Positions 9,720 to 20,861 of a stretch of 64,000 bases of DNA are shown in pieces. This stretch comes from Diphasiastrum complanatum (taxonomy: Eukaryota; Streptophyta; Lycopodiopsida; Lycopodiales; Lycopodiaceae): the NCBI GenBank assembly GCA_029204225.1, contig CM055112.1:41880545-41944544 (forward strand). Reading direction: 5' to 3'. Under the pieces are notes generated by a model. It was given only the letters and a program-made list of their open reading frames with translations. It ran no database searches and was not told where the DNA came from. The position numbers and the translations under genes were made by a program. Each line of letters opens with the position of its first letter. Position 1 is the first letter of the stretch.

Positions 9720-11662
9720 TCCTCAAAAACTAGCTTGGTAAGATCAAGGAATTTGTGAAACTTTTTGAGTGGATCCTTTTGAATGTATATGAAGTAAAAA
9801 ACCAGCAAACGGATCCATCATAGCAGCACCTCACCAAATCCATGATAAGATCTCTTTGGTAGAAATCTCTTGCCAATATCTTTGAAGAGTACTCCACCAA
9901 TATGCCACTATGACCATGTGCTTCCTCCATGCTTGATGATGGCCTTTGATTTGAAAGCTCCACTTCATGATGGCTGAACCATAAATAGAGAAATCCAAGG
10001 CTTCCAAGCCTCATAAGGATCATAGAGATCGAGATCATAAGATGTGAAATAATGATGATCATCAAGATTATGCTTTCTAGCTTGACTAGTTCACATACAA
10101 CGAACTATATCCATGATAAATCTAATATTGATATCAAATGAAATCTTGATATTCTTGAGGCTAAATACTTGCTCAAGGATGTAAGTGTCCTCTTTGGATG
10201 CTTCACTACTTAATCTGAAGAGAAGTTTACAATTTGCCTCAAAACATGTGAAAACTTGATTTTTCAAATTTTGAGCAACAAGCTCAACCTTGCTCTTACT
10301 AAGTCTAAGAGCATACTTTTGATGATACAATATCTTGCTTTTAAAATGTTTTGGAAAAATATATAAGCCATCAATGACAAGAAATATGTCCATACAATAG
10401 GCATCATCCAAAACTAGAATTGCCTTACATGAATTTTGAAATGTAGAAATCTCAATAAAGCAAGATAGTACATCAGGTTATGAAAGAGAAGCATGAGAGA
10501 ATATGTTGAAGTGAATACCACCTAAAACTTGTCTCTCTTTATCATAAAAGATGATCCATAAAGACTTGGCCATCAATCTTGAAGATCCCCTTGAAATCAT
10601 ATGTTGAGGAGACTCCTCCTCAAACCTTGACCCCTTCACATCTTGATAATCTTCAATAGATATGATTTGAGATGCATCTTGAGATGCCTTGAGCTCGGCC
10701 CCTTCCAAGGTTGAATGTCGATCTTCATAAAATATGACTTCTTTGCTCTTTATCACTATTGAAATAGAGAGTATAATGGCTTTATAGGCCTCCTTGGTGG
10801 ATAAGCATTCAACCATGATCCATAAGCTTGGATCATTCATCCTCCATTTCCATGGCTCTCCATCACTACTCTTTGCATACCCATGCAAGCCCTGTTGCAC
10901 CAAACGGTTGTCCACACAATGGATTGGCTAAAAGCATGGTTTGGTGGTACAACATGGACTGTCAAGGACACTACCTTTCTTGGGTAGAATAGAGAGTATA
11001 ATGGCTTTATAGGCCTCCTTGGTGGATAAGCATTCAACCATGATCCATAAGCTTGGATCATTCATCCTCCATTTCCATGGCTCTCCATCACTACTCTTTG
11101 CATACCCATGCAAGCCCTGTTGCACCAAACGGTTGTCCACACAATGGATTGGCTAAAAGCATGGTTTGGTGGTACAACATGGACTGTCAAGGACACTACC
11201 TTTCTTGGGTAGAAATGCACTCAAAAACAGTTTATTGTTTAACATTCTAAAGTGGGTCCACTAGGATGCCTTCATTGCATTAACTTGTGGGTAGCATATT
11301 TCAAGCTCCCTCCCAAATCCCCAAAAAGTGAAATGTACTACCAAAAGTTACAATGAAAAATAGGTTCTTTTTTTGTACCACCAAACTATGATTTTAGCCA
11401 ATTATGAAGCCAACACATATTATTTTCCTGAAACCACCGAAACTACAAGATTCTTTATGAATTCTCCCCGGAATCCACCTACAACGATCATTCTGATCTT
11501 TCTTGAAGCTCTGATCGAAGGAATTTTTTAGTCTCCTACCATCCGGATTGCAGATACCCCGTATGGAGTCCTCTCTCTTGAGACCCTTTGAGTGCTATTT
11601 CTCCTATTGAAAGACGCTATCCCATAGCTCCACTAGATCTTGCATTCTTACATCACCTTGAC
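9720..11662 (-). other. Degenerate internal region of minus-strand LTR element
   Basis: Lies between an LTR with polypurine tract on the left and a primer-site-like sequence on the right, so it is internal retroelement sequence in minus orientation. Several short minus-strand frames occur (10411-10091, 10915-10478, 11140-10928), but none shows a knuckle, protease, integrase or RT motif that I trust. The flanking LTRs do not resemble each other, so two elements may be joined here. Confidence 0.4.
10763..11212. repeat. Tandem duplication, 2 x 225 bp
   Basis: Positions 10763-10987 and 10988-11212 are almost identical, from AATAGAGAGTATAATGG to CTTTCTTGGGTAGA. The near identity shows the duplication is young compared with the decayed element around it. 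Confidence 0.8.
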
Positions 11663-11674
11663 GCTCTAATACCA
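11663..11674 (-). promoter_or_regulatory. Primer binding site, variant iMet
   Basis: Minus-strand TGGTATTAGAGC, one base different from the common TGGTATCAGAGC, directly beside a TGTTAAAG LTR start at 11675. Confidence 0.5.
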
Positions 11675-12203
11675 TGTTAAAGTTTTGTTAAGATCTAGTG
11701 CAGTATGTAGATTACATCAATCAATCACCATAGACACTCCTCACAAGCTCTCAAAGATGGCACAACAAAAGCTTAATGTATAACAAAGAAAATTGTGTCC
11801 ACAATTTGCATGAAAAAGACAAGTGTCCTAAAATTGGCCTACCACTTGCCAAACTAAAGGTTGGGCCCAACATGGCCAAATTCGAGCGACAAACTTAGGA
11901 CAAGCCCCTGAATATGGCAAGTACTAGAAATAACACTGTACAGAGTAAGTTTTCCTCTGTATGGCTAGTCAGCTTATCCAAGTAGCCATTTACGGGACAA
12001 ATGACCGGTACAGTTAATTGCAATACTACATTTTGGGCTTACAATAAAAACATATCAGATCAAATCTGATTCTTAACAGATTGGATGTTGATAGATGCAA
12101 CCAATGAAATCCGATTACTTTAGCTCCAATCATCGGTGTACTTGTAGACAAGCTTCAAGAACATTCCAAGGATATCCACACATTGTGTAGAAGAGCCAAA
12201 ATC
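11675..12203 (-). repeat. 5' LTR of minus-strand element, truncated
   Basis: Starts TGTTAAAG at a primer site and runs into the next LTR at 12204 without a recognisable CA terminus, so the right end is lost. It does not match the LTR at 8951-9719. Confidence 0.4.
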
Positions 12204-12893
12204 TGTGAAAGTACAATACTTTTTAGATCATAAATGGATCTTAGAAGATCCACAAGAGTGATTATGTACTTGCTTAACAATCTATCAAACAACTAGTCAT
12301 CAAAAATTGATTCTAGCTTAGCAAGTTGACAAACAACAAGCATTGATAATCAAAACAAAGATCATAGACACAAATCTGAGCCCACATGTGTGAAGAGCAG
12401 CCTGATGTACAGATTTTGAATAGTGTTTGAAGTACTCAAAGTGATGGTTTCATTTGGTTCACAAATCAATGTACATAGAGAGGACAAAGTCAAGATTGCC
12501 AATGAGCTCCAAAAATAATCTCTCTTCTCACTATGGGAGCTAGGAATACATAGCAAAACTCACTTTCTTTGTAAAGTTAGGTGAATTTCCAGCATGTAAA
12601 AAGGAAGTTAACTCATCATTTTTGCCCTAAAATGAAACCCTAGTCTATTTCCTAGAGTCATGCTTGGTAGGTGCATGGTTGGTCAAAATCTCATATCAAA
12701 TCAAGGTCTAGATCCTATATAAAGTAGGGATGGCTACCAAATAGACACAACCGCCTCTCTTGACTCGAGCTAACCTACATTAGTTGTGGATTTCCATGTG
12801 GCACTTCAACCATACATATGTGGAATCCAATGATAGACAAAAATGTACAATATTCTACATGGCTAGATTTGCCGATGTTGGCAATTTTTCACA
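12204..12893 (-). repeat. 3' LTR of older minus-strand copia element
   Basis: Begins TGTGAAAGTACAATACTTT and ends TTTTTCACA followed by CTCCTCAAAT. It is a diverged member of the same family as the LTRs at 13272-13971 and 17125-17825. The RNase H of this element lies to its right in two pieces. Confidence 0.65.
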
Positions 12894-12902
12894 CTCCTCA
12901 AA

Positions 12903-13129
12903 TCTAGAGTCATGCTTGGTAGGTGCATGGTTGGTCAAAATCTCATATCAAATCAAGGTCTAGATCCTATAAAGTAGGGATGGCTACCAAATAGACACAA
13001 CCACTTCTCTTGACTCGAGCTAACCTACATTAGGTGTGGATTTCAATGTGGCACTTCAGCCATACATATGTGGAATCCAATGATAGACAAAAATGTACAA
13101 TATTCTACATGGCTAGATTTGCCGGTGTT
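12903..13129 (-). repeat. Duplicated inner part of the LTR at 12204
   Basis: Repeats 12652-12878 nearly exactly, from CTAGAGTCATGCTTGG to TTTGCCGGTGTT. It sits between the RNase H end and the polypurine tract of the older copia element, where no LTR sequence is expected. Confidence 0.7.
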
Positions 13130-13266
13130 AAGTCAAGCAACTTGATGATGACACATGTTGGAGTGTGATCTCTTTGGCTTGCACTTTCTCGCTCACAAAA
13201 TGATGAGCAATCTCAATGTGCTTGCTCTTTGCATGGAATGTAGGATTATGGCAAGTGATTGGGCTG
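13130..13266 (-). pseudogene. RNase H C-terminal piece of older copia element
   Basis: Minus-strand translation gives FHAKSKHIEIAHHFV and then ITLQHVSS, the usual copia RNase H ending. The N-terminal part of the same domain is at 17831-18042, on the far side of the nested element 13272-17825, and the two meet at the 5-bp target site ATCGG. Confidence 0.75.
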
Positions 13267-13271
13267 ATCGG

Positions 13272-13971
13272 TGTGAAAGTACTGTACTTTAGGACCATAA
13301 ATGGATCTACAAAAGATCCACAAGAGTGATTGGATGCTTGCTTAACAATCTATCAAAAAACTAGACACAAAAAAGTTGATCTAGATTGGCAATTTGACAA
13401 ACAACAAGCATTAACAATCAAAGGCATTGAAAACATTGAAATCCGAGCCCACACGTGTGTACTACAGGCTGTAGTACGGCCTTCAACCTGAGAAACAAGT
13501 AGAAATTGATTTGGTTTCATTTGGATCACAAAAACTCAATGTACATAGTGAACTAGCTTGAGATTGCCAATGAGCTCCAAAAATTTTCTATCTTCTCACT
13601 ATGGAGAGAGGGAATACATACCAAATTCGACTTCCTTCTTGAAGTTAGGTGGATTTCTAGCATGTAATAAGGAAGTTAACTCACTCTCCTTGACCTAAAA
13701 TTAAACCCTAGTCTATTTCCTAGAGTTATGCTTGGTAGGTAGCTAGTTGGTCAAATTTTCACCTTAAACTTAGGTGTAGGTCCTATAAAGTAGGGATGAC
13801 CACCAAATAGACATGACCAACTCTCTTGACTTGACCTAACCTACATTAGGATGGGTTTTTCATGTGGCATCATGGCCTCACATGTGCGGGACCCACTTGT
13901 GTACACAATTTACACTATTCTACATGGTTTTTGATCAAGCTAGATTTGCCAATTTTTGGCAATTCTTCACA
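13272..13971 (-). repeat. 3' LTR of nested copia element
   Basis: TGTGAAAGTACTGTACTTT to AATTCTTCACA, followed by the minus-strand polypurine tract (CTCCTCCTCAAATT on the plus strand). Pairs with 17125-17825. Confidence 0.9.
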
Positions 13972-14403
13972 CTCCTCCTCAAATTTAGCTTGATCTATTT
14001 ACAACTCTCTTGATAGATCAATGAAAGCTTTTAGAAGTGTCTAAAAAATCCAGCTACAAAGAAGGAACTTTTGAGACTCCAATAGAGAATGATGTCCATG
14101 AAGGATCTTTCACCACCTCTTAGAGGATCCCTTACAAGATGTTCCATAAATGTGTCTATATACATGTAGAACACTTCAAAACTAAACATCATGACAAGCC
14201 ATGGATTCCAAGGCATTTTGTGCACTTGAAGATACATCAATGAAAATATTAAGTGCATAAATAATGTTGCCAAAGACAACTTGTCTTGCTTGATCCATAT
14301 GATTGAGCCTAGATGGCTCCATCTTGATACTCAAGATTCTTCTTGGAGTCCTCGGGTCTTGAGCTTGATCCTCCACTTGACTTGACTCCAAAACATCAAT
14401 GAA

Positions 14404-15540
14404 TTAAATAAGGTGTTGATCCAAAGGTGCTTCTTCAAGTTTACAAATCTTCCACTCTTGAAAGATCACATTTCCACCATTGACAAATTCTTTGGCTGAA
14501 AACAAGTAGATTATACAATCTCTACTTGAAGAGCAAAACACTACCATTATTCCTATGATTGAAATAGGATAATATTTGGTCCTTACATTGGAATGATCAT
14601 GCTCAAAGCATGTGTACCCAAAGATTTCCAATACAAATGATGTTTCATCTTTTATGACACTATTCAAACTATTACAAAAATAGTTATCCAATGAAATTGC
14701 TTTATCAACAACAAATGGAGATTTGAAAGCATCTAATTTCATTATCTTGTCATAAAGAGTACTAAACACCATAGATATTAAAGATAAGCAACAAGTCACT
14801 CCGTGTCTACTAATACTATCTAAAAAGTATTCAAAGATAGTAGACTCTCCAATGCTCACCACCCTTGCAAGATGCACACTTGAATGGACAATTTGCATGC
14901 AATTTGATGACTTGGCCATTGTCATTGAGGACTCCCTTGGAACTCTCATGCTTTGAGACTGATCCTCAAGATCTTCCTCCTTTTGATGCTCCTCCTCAAT
15001 GCAAGCAAGATCACACTTTGCCAAGATCTCCTCTTGAGTGATCTCCTGCTTTGCCAAGCTCATTCTTTCAAAAGCAACACTAGCTTCCAACTTAAACAAT
15101 CTTCCATGTTTAAATCCCTTTGCAATGCAAATATCATTCTTCAAGATGAAGAAAACACCATGCTTAAAGTGGACATCCAAACCACTTTCTAAGAGTAGAC
15201 CAACACTAAGCATATTCTTGGTGATTGATGGTACATAAAGGACATTTTCTAGATCCATGCATTTTGAGGATTCTAGACACAAAGATATGGTGCCAACACC
15301 ATCTATCCTACACTCTTCATCATTTGCAGTAAAGACAAACTTTTTAGCATCATTGAATGAGTGTAAGGTTGAGAAAAAGTCCTTTTCACAAGACATGTGG
15401 GAGCTAGCCCCACTGTCGATCCACCAATTGTCTCTTGACTTGCTATTGCTTGTTGGTGAGGATGTAGATGCCATCAAGAATACATCTACTTCATCCTCCT
15501 CCTCCTCCTTTGCAAGGTTTCCTTGTTTGTCCTCCTCCAC
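14404..15540 (-). CDS. Copia protease fused to integrase C-terminal end (deleted pol)
   Basis: One open frame of 378 codons. Residues about 38-50 hold the protease site WWIDSGASSH. The protease fold follows to about residue 150, with YVPSITKNMLSV. The HHCC and catalytic core of integrase are absent; residues about 300-375 resemble the integrase C-terminal domain (FGYTCFEHDHSNVRTKYY, then EFVNGGNVIFQEWK). The middle 150 residues are not clearly recognisable. It follows the gag frame 15549-16343 and probably was part of the same polyprotein before a small deletion. It lacks all residues needed for integration or reverse transcription; the protease could in principle be made. Confidence 0.65.
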   Translation of the reverse strand: MEEDKQGNLAKEEEEDEVDVFLMASTSSPTSNSKSRDNWWIDSGASSHMSCEKDFFSTLHSFNDAKKFVFTANDEECRIDGVGTISLCLESSKCMDLENVLYVPSITKNMLSVGLLLESGLDVHFKHGVFFILKNDICIAKGFKHGRLFKLEASVAFERMSLAKQEITQEEILAKCDLACIEEEHQKEEDLEDQSQSMRVPRESSMTMAKSSNCMQIVHSSVHLARVVSIGESTIFEYFLDSISRHGVTCCLSLISMVFSTLYDKIMKLDAFKSPFVVDKAISLDNYFCNSLNSVIKDETSFVLEIFGYTCFEHDHSNVRTKYYPISIIGIMVVFCSSSRDCIIYLFSAKEFVNGGNVIFQEWKICKLEEAPLDQHLI

Positions 15541-15548
15541 TTGTGCTC

Positions 15549-16343
15549 TTAGCCTCTTGTAGCATTCAGATGCATAATGCCCCTTCTTTGCTTTGACTTG
15601 TCCTTTGAGCTTGATGCATCATCCTCTTCTTTGGCCTCCTTTGGATGCTTCTTCTTTCCATTGGTCTTCTTTTTGCCCTTGAATGAGAAATTGGCTTTCT
15701 CATCACCATCCTGCAACGACAAGGAACTCATCCTAGATTTTGCATGGAGCATCCTACACTCTTCAGCCACTAATACACTGTGAAGTTTTTCTATAGTTGG
15801 CAAAGTGTCTTGGATGGCAAAACTTTGGACCAAATTTGCAAAGTCATCTCTTAGACCATTAAGGACAATTTGTACAAGCTCTTCATCATGAATCTTCTCT
15901 CCAATGGAAGCCAACTCCCTATTTAGAGACTTGATTCTGAGTACATAATCATGTGCACTCTCCTCACTTCTCCTCATGCTTTGCAAAATTTGATTTCTAA
16001 GCATAAGAACTCTAGAAGTGTTGCTAGACTCATAGATTGATTTTAAAGACTCCCAAGCCTCTTTAGCATTAGTACAAGCTGATACTTCTCTCAACAAATA
16101 ATTGCTCACATTCATCTTCACACAATGAAGTGCAAGCCTAGATCTCTTCTTGTATCTAGCTAACTCCTGTGCACCTAGAGGTTCATCTTCATCTTCAATC
16201 AAGAACTCATAAAGGTCTTGGAGCACCAAGAGTGACTCCATTCTAACCTTCCAAATAGCATAATTTGTAGAATTCAACCTCTCACTAGCTTCTAGAAGGT
16301 ATGCTCCAGCAGATCCCATCTTACTAGTGACTTCTACAAACAA
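15549..16343 (-). CDS. Copia Gag, zinc knuckle half deleted
   Basis: 264 codons. It contains the plant copia Gag signatures: ERLNSTNYAIWKVRMESLL near the N-terminus, then AWESLKSIYESSNTSRV and ELVQIVLNGLRDDF, and a Lys-rich tail. The ATG at 16343 precedes the more usual start at MGSAGAYLLEASERL, so initiation at either is possible. In the adjacent frame a half knuckle, EGHYASECYKR, is seen at about 15600-15560; the CX2C half is missing and the frame shifts there. Nucleic-acid binding by this Gag is therefore probably impaired. Confidence 0.8.
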   Translation of the reverse strand: MFVEVTSKMGSAGAYLLEASERLNSTNYAIWKVRMESLLVLQDLYEFLIEDEDEPLGAQELARYKKRSRLALHCVKMNVSNYLLREVSACTNAKEAWESLKSIYESSNTSRVLMLRNQILQSMRRSEESAHDYVLRIKSLNRELASIGEKIHDEELVQIVLNGLRDDFANLVQSFAIQDTLPTIEKLHSVLVAEECRMLHAKSRMSSLSLQDGDEKANFSFKGKKKTNGKKKHPKEAKEEDDASSSKDKSKQRRGIMHLNATRG

Positions 16344-17112
16344 GAAATAGATTTGATTGACTTGAAACTCACAAAGGTCTCACACTTGCAGTGTTTCACT
16401 CAAATTTGATTTCTAATCCAACAAATGGACTTATAATCAAAGTTCTATCACTCCCTCACAAAGCTGGAATGAAGATAAGATGAAGTGAAAACTACTTTCA
16501 AACAAATCTTGCCAAGAAATGGATTTGATTGTCTCTAGAAACTCACTAAGGTCTCTCTCTTGTAGTTTTTCACTCAAATTAGATTTCTAATCCAACAAAT
16601 GGACTTATAATCTCAGTTCTAGCACTCCCTCACAAAGTTGGAATGAAGATAAGATGATGTGAAATCTACTTACAATCAAATCTTGCCAATTTTGGCTATT
16701 TTTGGACAAAAAAATGACTTAATCTCTTTCTTCCTTCTTGGTGTACTTTCAAGACCTGTTTTTAACCTTAATAGGACTTGAACTCAGCCTAGATTAATTA
16801 GATTTCATGAAACAAATTCAAATCTAATCAATGGCAAATGATCTTGGTAGATTATCCTAGGATCTCCACCAAAAATTACACCAATAGCTCACAAATTGAA
16901 TTTTTTTGGATCAAATGAATACCATGCATTAAATGCAGTTTCAGAGGTGCCCACACATGTGGAAAGTACGGATTTGGACCCCTACCAAGTTTGGGATCAA
17001 ATCTCCTCACCAAAATCAAGATTCTAGCTTGCCCTCTCAATACTAGCTTTTAGCACCAAAACTTGCTAAAAATGGATTTGCATTAGATCAATGGCTTATG
17101 CTCTTGTACTTG

Positions 17113-17124
17113 GATCTGATACCA
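17113..17124 (-). promoter_or_regulatory. Primer binding site, tRNA-iMet type
   Basis: Minus-strand TGGTATCAGATC, directly adjacent to the LTR start at 17125. Confidence 0.75.
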
Positions 17125-17825
17125 TGTGAAAGTACTGTACTTTAGGACCATAAATGGATCTACAAAATATCCACAAGAGTGATTGGATGCTTGCTTAACA
17201 ATCTATCAAAAAACTAGACACAAAAAAGTTGATCTAGATTGGCAATTTGACAAACAACAAGCATTAACAATCAAAAGCATTGATAAACATTGAAATCCGA
17301 GCCCACACGTGTGTAATACAGGCTGTAGTACGGCCTTCAACCTGAGAAACAAGTAGAAATTGATTTGGTTTCATTTGGATCACAAAAACTCAATGTACAT
17401 AGTGAACTAGCTTGAGATTGCCAATGAGCTCCAAAAATTTTCTATCTTCTCACTATGGAGAGAGGGAATACATACCAAATTCGACTTCCTTCTTGAAGTT
17501 AGGTGGATTTCCAGCATGTAATAAGGAAGTTAACTCACTCTCCTTGACCTAAAATGAAACCCTAGTCTATTTCCTAGAGTTATGCTTGGTAGGTAGCTAG
17601 TTGGTCAAATTTTCACCTTAAACTTAGGTGTAGGTCCTATAAAGTAGGGATGACCACCAAATAGACATGACCAACTCTCTTGACTTGATCTAACCTACAT
17701 TAGGATGGGTTTCCCATGTGGCATCATGGCCTCACATGTGCAGGACCCACTTGTGTACACAATTTACACTATTCTACATGGTTTTTGATCAAGCTAGATT
17801 TGCCAATTTTTGGCAATTCTTCACA
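17125..17825 (-). repeat. 5' LTR of nested copia element
   Basis: Pairs with 13272-13971; begins TGTGAAAGTACTG beside the primer site and ends TTCTTCACA at the target duplication ATCGG. Confidence 0.9.
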
Positions 17826-17830
17826 ATCGG

Positions 17831-18290
17831 TTGTCACAATAGATGATTGGGATCTCCTCCTCCATGACATGAAGCTCCACAAATAGCCTTTTGAGCCATA
17901 AGACCTCCTTGCATGCTGATGTCATGGCCTTGTAATTGGATTCTGTGGAAGATAAGGAGATTGTATCTTGCTTTCTGGAAAGCCATGATACTACTCCATT
18001 ACATACAAAAGTGGCAAAAGCACTCATTGACTTCTTATCCACTTTGTCACCTACAAATCCGAGTCACTATAAGCTCTTAAGCCAAGATTAGTCCCTCTAT
18101 ACAATATGCCAAAATTCTTAGTAGATGAGATATATCTAAGAACTCTTTTGGGCATCTTCCAATGTGAAACTAGAGGACTTTGCATGAATTGGCTTAACTT
18201 TCCAACACTATAACTAAGATTAGGTCTAGAAATAGTTAAATAAATCAAGGAGCCTATAAGAAAATTCTTCTTAGATTGTGTTGTAGTTGT
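17831..18290 (-). pseudogene. RT end and RNase H start of older copia element
   Basis: Two minus-strand frames. 18248-18051 reads the RT end (YLTISRPNLSYSVGKLSQFM, then VLRYISSTKNFGILY). 18042-17821 reads RNase H (DKKSMSAFATF, SWLSRKQDTISLSSTESNYK, CDN). A frame break separates them near 18045, and the nested element cuts RNase H right after the CDN motif. The N-terminal RT is missing beyond 18290, where unrelated sequence begins. Confidence 0.8.
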
Positions 18291-18312
18291 TCATGCCAAT
18301 CGGGTCACCGTT

Positions 18313-19007
18313 ATGCCCAAATATTTCACAATTGTGTTCAAGCTAAGGGACACATATGACAAATTTGCTGAGTGTTTCCGTCGAGCTCCCTCCTCTCCTT
18401 CGAAAGAGTCTGCTGAAAAGAAAAATAGAAAGCAACCTCAACCAAGGCGATTAATCTTATGGTTTCAAGGTGAAAGAGTGTCAAAGAGGAGGAAGCCACT
18501 TGGTACTCCCCGAAAGGCAAAGAATTTTTCACAAACATCTCCGTTCAAGGATATTTTCAGAACAATTTCTTCATCTTCTCGTAAATCTTCTTCTATTTCT
18601 CCTCCTAACTCTTCGAGTCATATATCTCCTTCTAAAGTCCTCCTAAATCTCCTTCCAAATCTTCTTCTAAGTCTCCTTCTAAATCTCCCCCTCAGTCACC
18701 CCGTCCATTGTCAGGAGAAGATTTAGACCAATTTGTAAAGTTAAAAGTTGACTCATTTTTTAATGATAATCCATTTTCTAGTGTTTCTGTATCACTTCTC
18801 CCCCCCCCCCCCCCCCCTCCCCCCCCGCCTACTTTTGTAGATTCTCCAAAATATGTACAGTACCACCAACTACTTTCTACACATCTTAAATCTCTCGGTT
18901 TACATTACAATTTTCAAATGCTAGTTAGCAAGATTAATCATGCCCTTAGTAAATTAGACACAAATGAATTAGAAAATAAGCATAATATGCTAGGAGACAA
19001 TGTATGA
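18313..19007 (+). pseudogene. Ser/Pro-repeat protein frame, frameshifted, unknown
   Basis: Two overlapping plus-strand frames (18313-18726 and 18708-19007) that form one gene-like reading if shifted near 18640. The first part is basic and Ser-rich; the joining part would be SPSKS/SPPKS-type repeats; the second continues with SGEDLDQFVKLKVDSFF, a ten-residue proline run encoded by a C tract, and KYVQYHQLLSTHLKSLGL. I recognise no domain. It may be an RS/SP-type host gene fragment or an extra ORF of a retroelement. Confidence 0.35.
18800..18828. repeat. Poly-C tract
   Basis: A run of 18 or more C followed by T and further C, encoding prolines on the plus strand. Length is likely to be variable and may be a sequencing weak spot. 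Confidence 0.8.
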
Positions 19008-19339
19008 GCGGGGGCAATTCAATATTGGCTTGAAATTTTTCAAACTCCCACTTTTTATAGATGTCGCATTGTTGCCTATCCATTTTTTGAGTGCTTTTCA
19101 CTTTTCCAATTTTGATACATTGCACTCAGCGATGTTAAAAAATATCAGAGTGGGTTGACCATTGATTGTGCTTCCCTGCGCTTTTCACATATTGATTAAT
19201 GGAATTTTGCATTTGCATATTTGCAATCTAAATTACATATTGATTTGTAATTGTAGTGGCCATTGGAGTTTATATGCGTTATCATTATATGTCAATGATG
19301 AGGGTATATGTAACCTGATTTGTATATTACACACACAAT

Positions 19340-19815
19340 GAAACAATGAGCCTTATTCAAAAAGTAATGGAACTTTGTCCAGTGCCAGGTGCAACATATA
19401 CAAAGCTTGCTATATTTGTTGCTAAGGTATTTTTTATTCCATATCGCTTCAATGTGCGCTTGTCACTTTTGTATATTTCCATTTCTTAAAGTGCGCTTTA
19501 ATCTGATGTTTCATCTAGTTCTTTGAAACAAAATTTTGTTTCTAATCAACATGTTTATTTGAACCAGTCCTCCCAATAGACCGAGTGCATTAATTGTGGA
19601 TGGTATATGCTTTACAATGCCAAATCCTTTTTTAAGTGGCTTGCACAATGCGAAAAACTTCTGAATCTATGTGAGGTAATCTATTTATCCACATTCACAA
19701 TCACCTATTCATAATTCATAATCACTTATTTTTTATTAATAACATGTGTTTTTGTTTTTCTTTGATTATGGTTTTTGCAGTTTTGTTGTCCAAAGGTCAA
19801 CTCAAAGGAGATAAT
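19340..19815 (+). CDS. Candidate small three-exon gene, unknown
   Basis: Possible exon 1 starts MSLIQKVMELCPVPG at about 19349 and ends before GTATTTTTTATT near 19426. Possible exon 2 follows CCTCCCAATAG (about 19580) and reads ECINCGWYMLYNAKSFFKWL, ending before GTAATC near 19676. Possible exon 3 follows GTTTTTGCAG near 19780 and reads FCCPKVNSKEIMHFR then stop. All joins keep phase 0 and have canonical ends with a pyrimidine-rich third intron. I do not recognise the product (about 75 residues). It could be the tail of a larger gene or coincidence. Confidence 0.3.
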
Positions 19816-19894
19816 GCATTTCCGGTAGAAGACAATAAAAATTGTCATTGAAAACTCATTTCTAGTGGCAATTACACATTTTTGTTATGGTATT

Positions 19895-20270
19895 TCCTCT
19901 CTAGGAAATTAACGTTGATAGAAAAACAACATAACTAGATACAACACCACTATCATTCATTAGTGTCGTGTTGTTACAAGGATGTTTGGACATGTCACCA
20001 GTGATTCCATGTATTATGGACCAAACCGTACCTCTACAGCTTATGAAGGTTTTTCATGCCTTTAGAGGTATAATGCTGTTCTTAGTACTCTTGAGACATA
20101 CACTTCTCGCTATTGATATCTTGCTCACTTACGAAGTTCTTGAGCTACTTCTCTATCATTTTCCACTTGAGGGTCCCTTCTAGAGTCTCTAATGATGTCG
20201 TTTATATTCTCTAGGACATACTCAGGTAATGGATCAAGAACTCCTAATTGCAGCTCTGTCCTCTTCATTC
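19895..20270 (-). repeat. Dispersed repeat, copy B, with conserved minus-strand frame
   Basis: Related to 8540-8945. The conserved minus-strand stretch lies at 20131-20268: TELQLGVLDPLPEYVLENIN, continuing with DIIRDSRRDPQVEND and REVAQELRK. See copy A. Confidence 0.5.
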
Positions 20271-20539
20271 TCTCCACACTAAATTCTCACCCAATTCATA
20301 AATCTCAAGGGAACTATAGTTAGCAGTGTGTCTGATTCTAAATAACTTGTCTCCCTTCAAGAGATGTTTGTGGAAATCCCTTTAGTAGTTTGTTTTTGTT
20401 CAATTGGCAAAAATCTCCTAGTAGGGGCAATTCTCATAGCCCTAATCCAATCATGATAGTCCTGGCCTAGATCTTGTCCTAGTAGCACTTTGGAGTTGTA
20501 TAGAATGTATTGCTACTAGAACCCATGATTCATTCTTGA

Positions 20540-20861
20540 TGTCTTGACTCTAAACCCCTCATTGTCAACCTCAACTCCAGTCCTTATAGCACGGATGGTG
20601 GTATCTAACATTATCAGTTCTATTGTAGCCACTCATCATCTGATAGCAGGCCGTATTGGAGGCCGTACCACACACATTTGTGGTTGGATTTCCAAGTTTG
20701 ATCATTTTATTTTAATGCTCTTGATTGTGGGGTCCTAAATTGCTAATCTAGATCATGAAATTGGTGACTAATTTGGTAGTAGATAGGTATATCAATTAAT
20801 CAATCACTCTTGGAGTCTTTTGTAGGCTCATTTATGGTCCTAAGTACTATACTTTCAACAA
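20540..20861 (+). repeat. LTR remnant, plus orientation
   Basis: The last 70 bases (CAATCACTCTTGGAG to ACTTTCAACA) match the reverse of the LTR starts at 13272 and 17125. Only a fragment remains, diverged, with no primer site after it. Confidence 0.55.

Larger units (their letters stand above)
13272..17825 (-). mobile_element. Nested, internally deleted copia element with TSD ATCGG
   Basis: Complete from LTR to LTR (13272-13971 and 17125-17825), flanked by ATCGG at 13267-13271 and 17826-17830. The primer site (17113-17124) and the gag/protease frames are on the minus strand. The element is only 4.55 kb: RT and RNase H and most of integrase are absent, so it depended on a related element to move. 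LTRs are about 97-98 percent alike by eye, so insertion is fairly recent. Confidence 0.9.
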
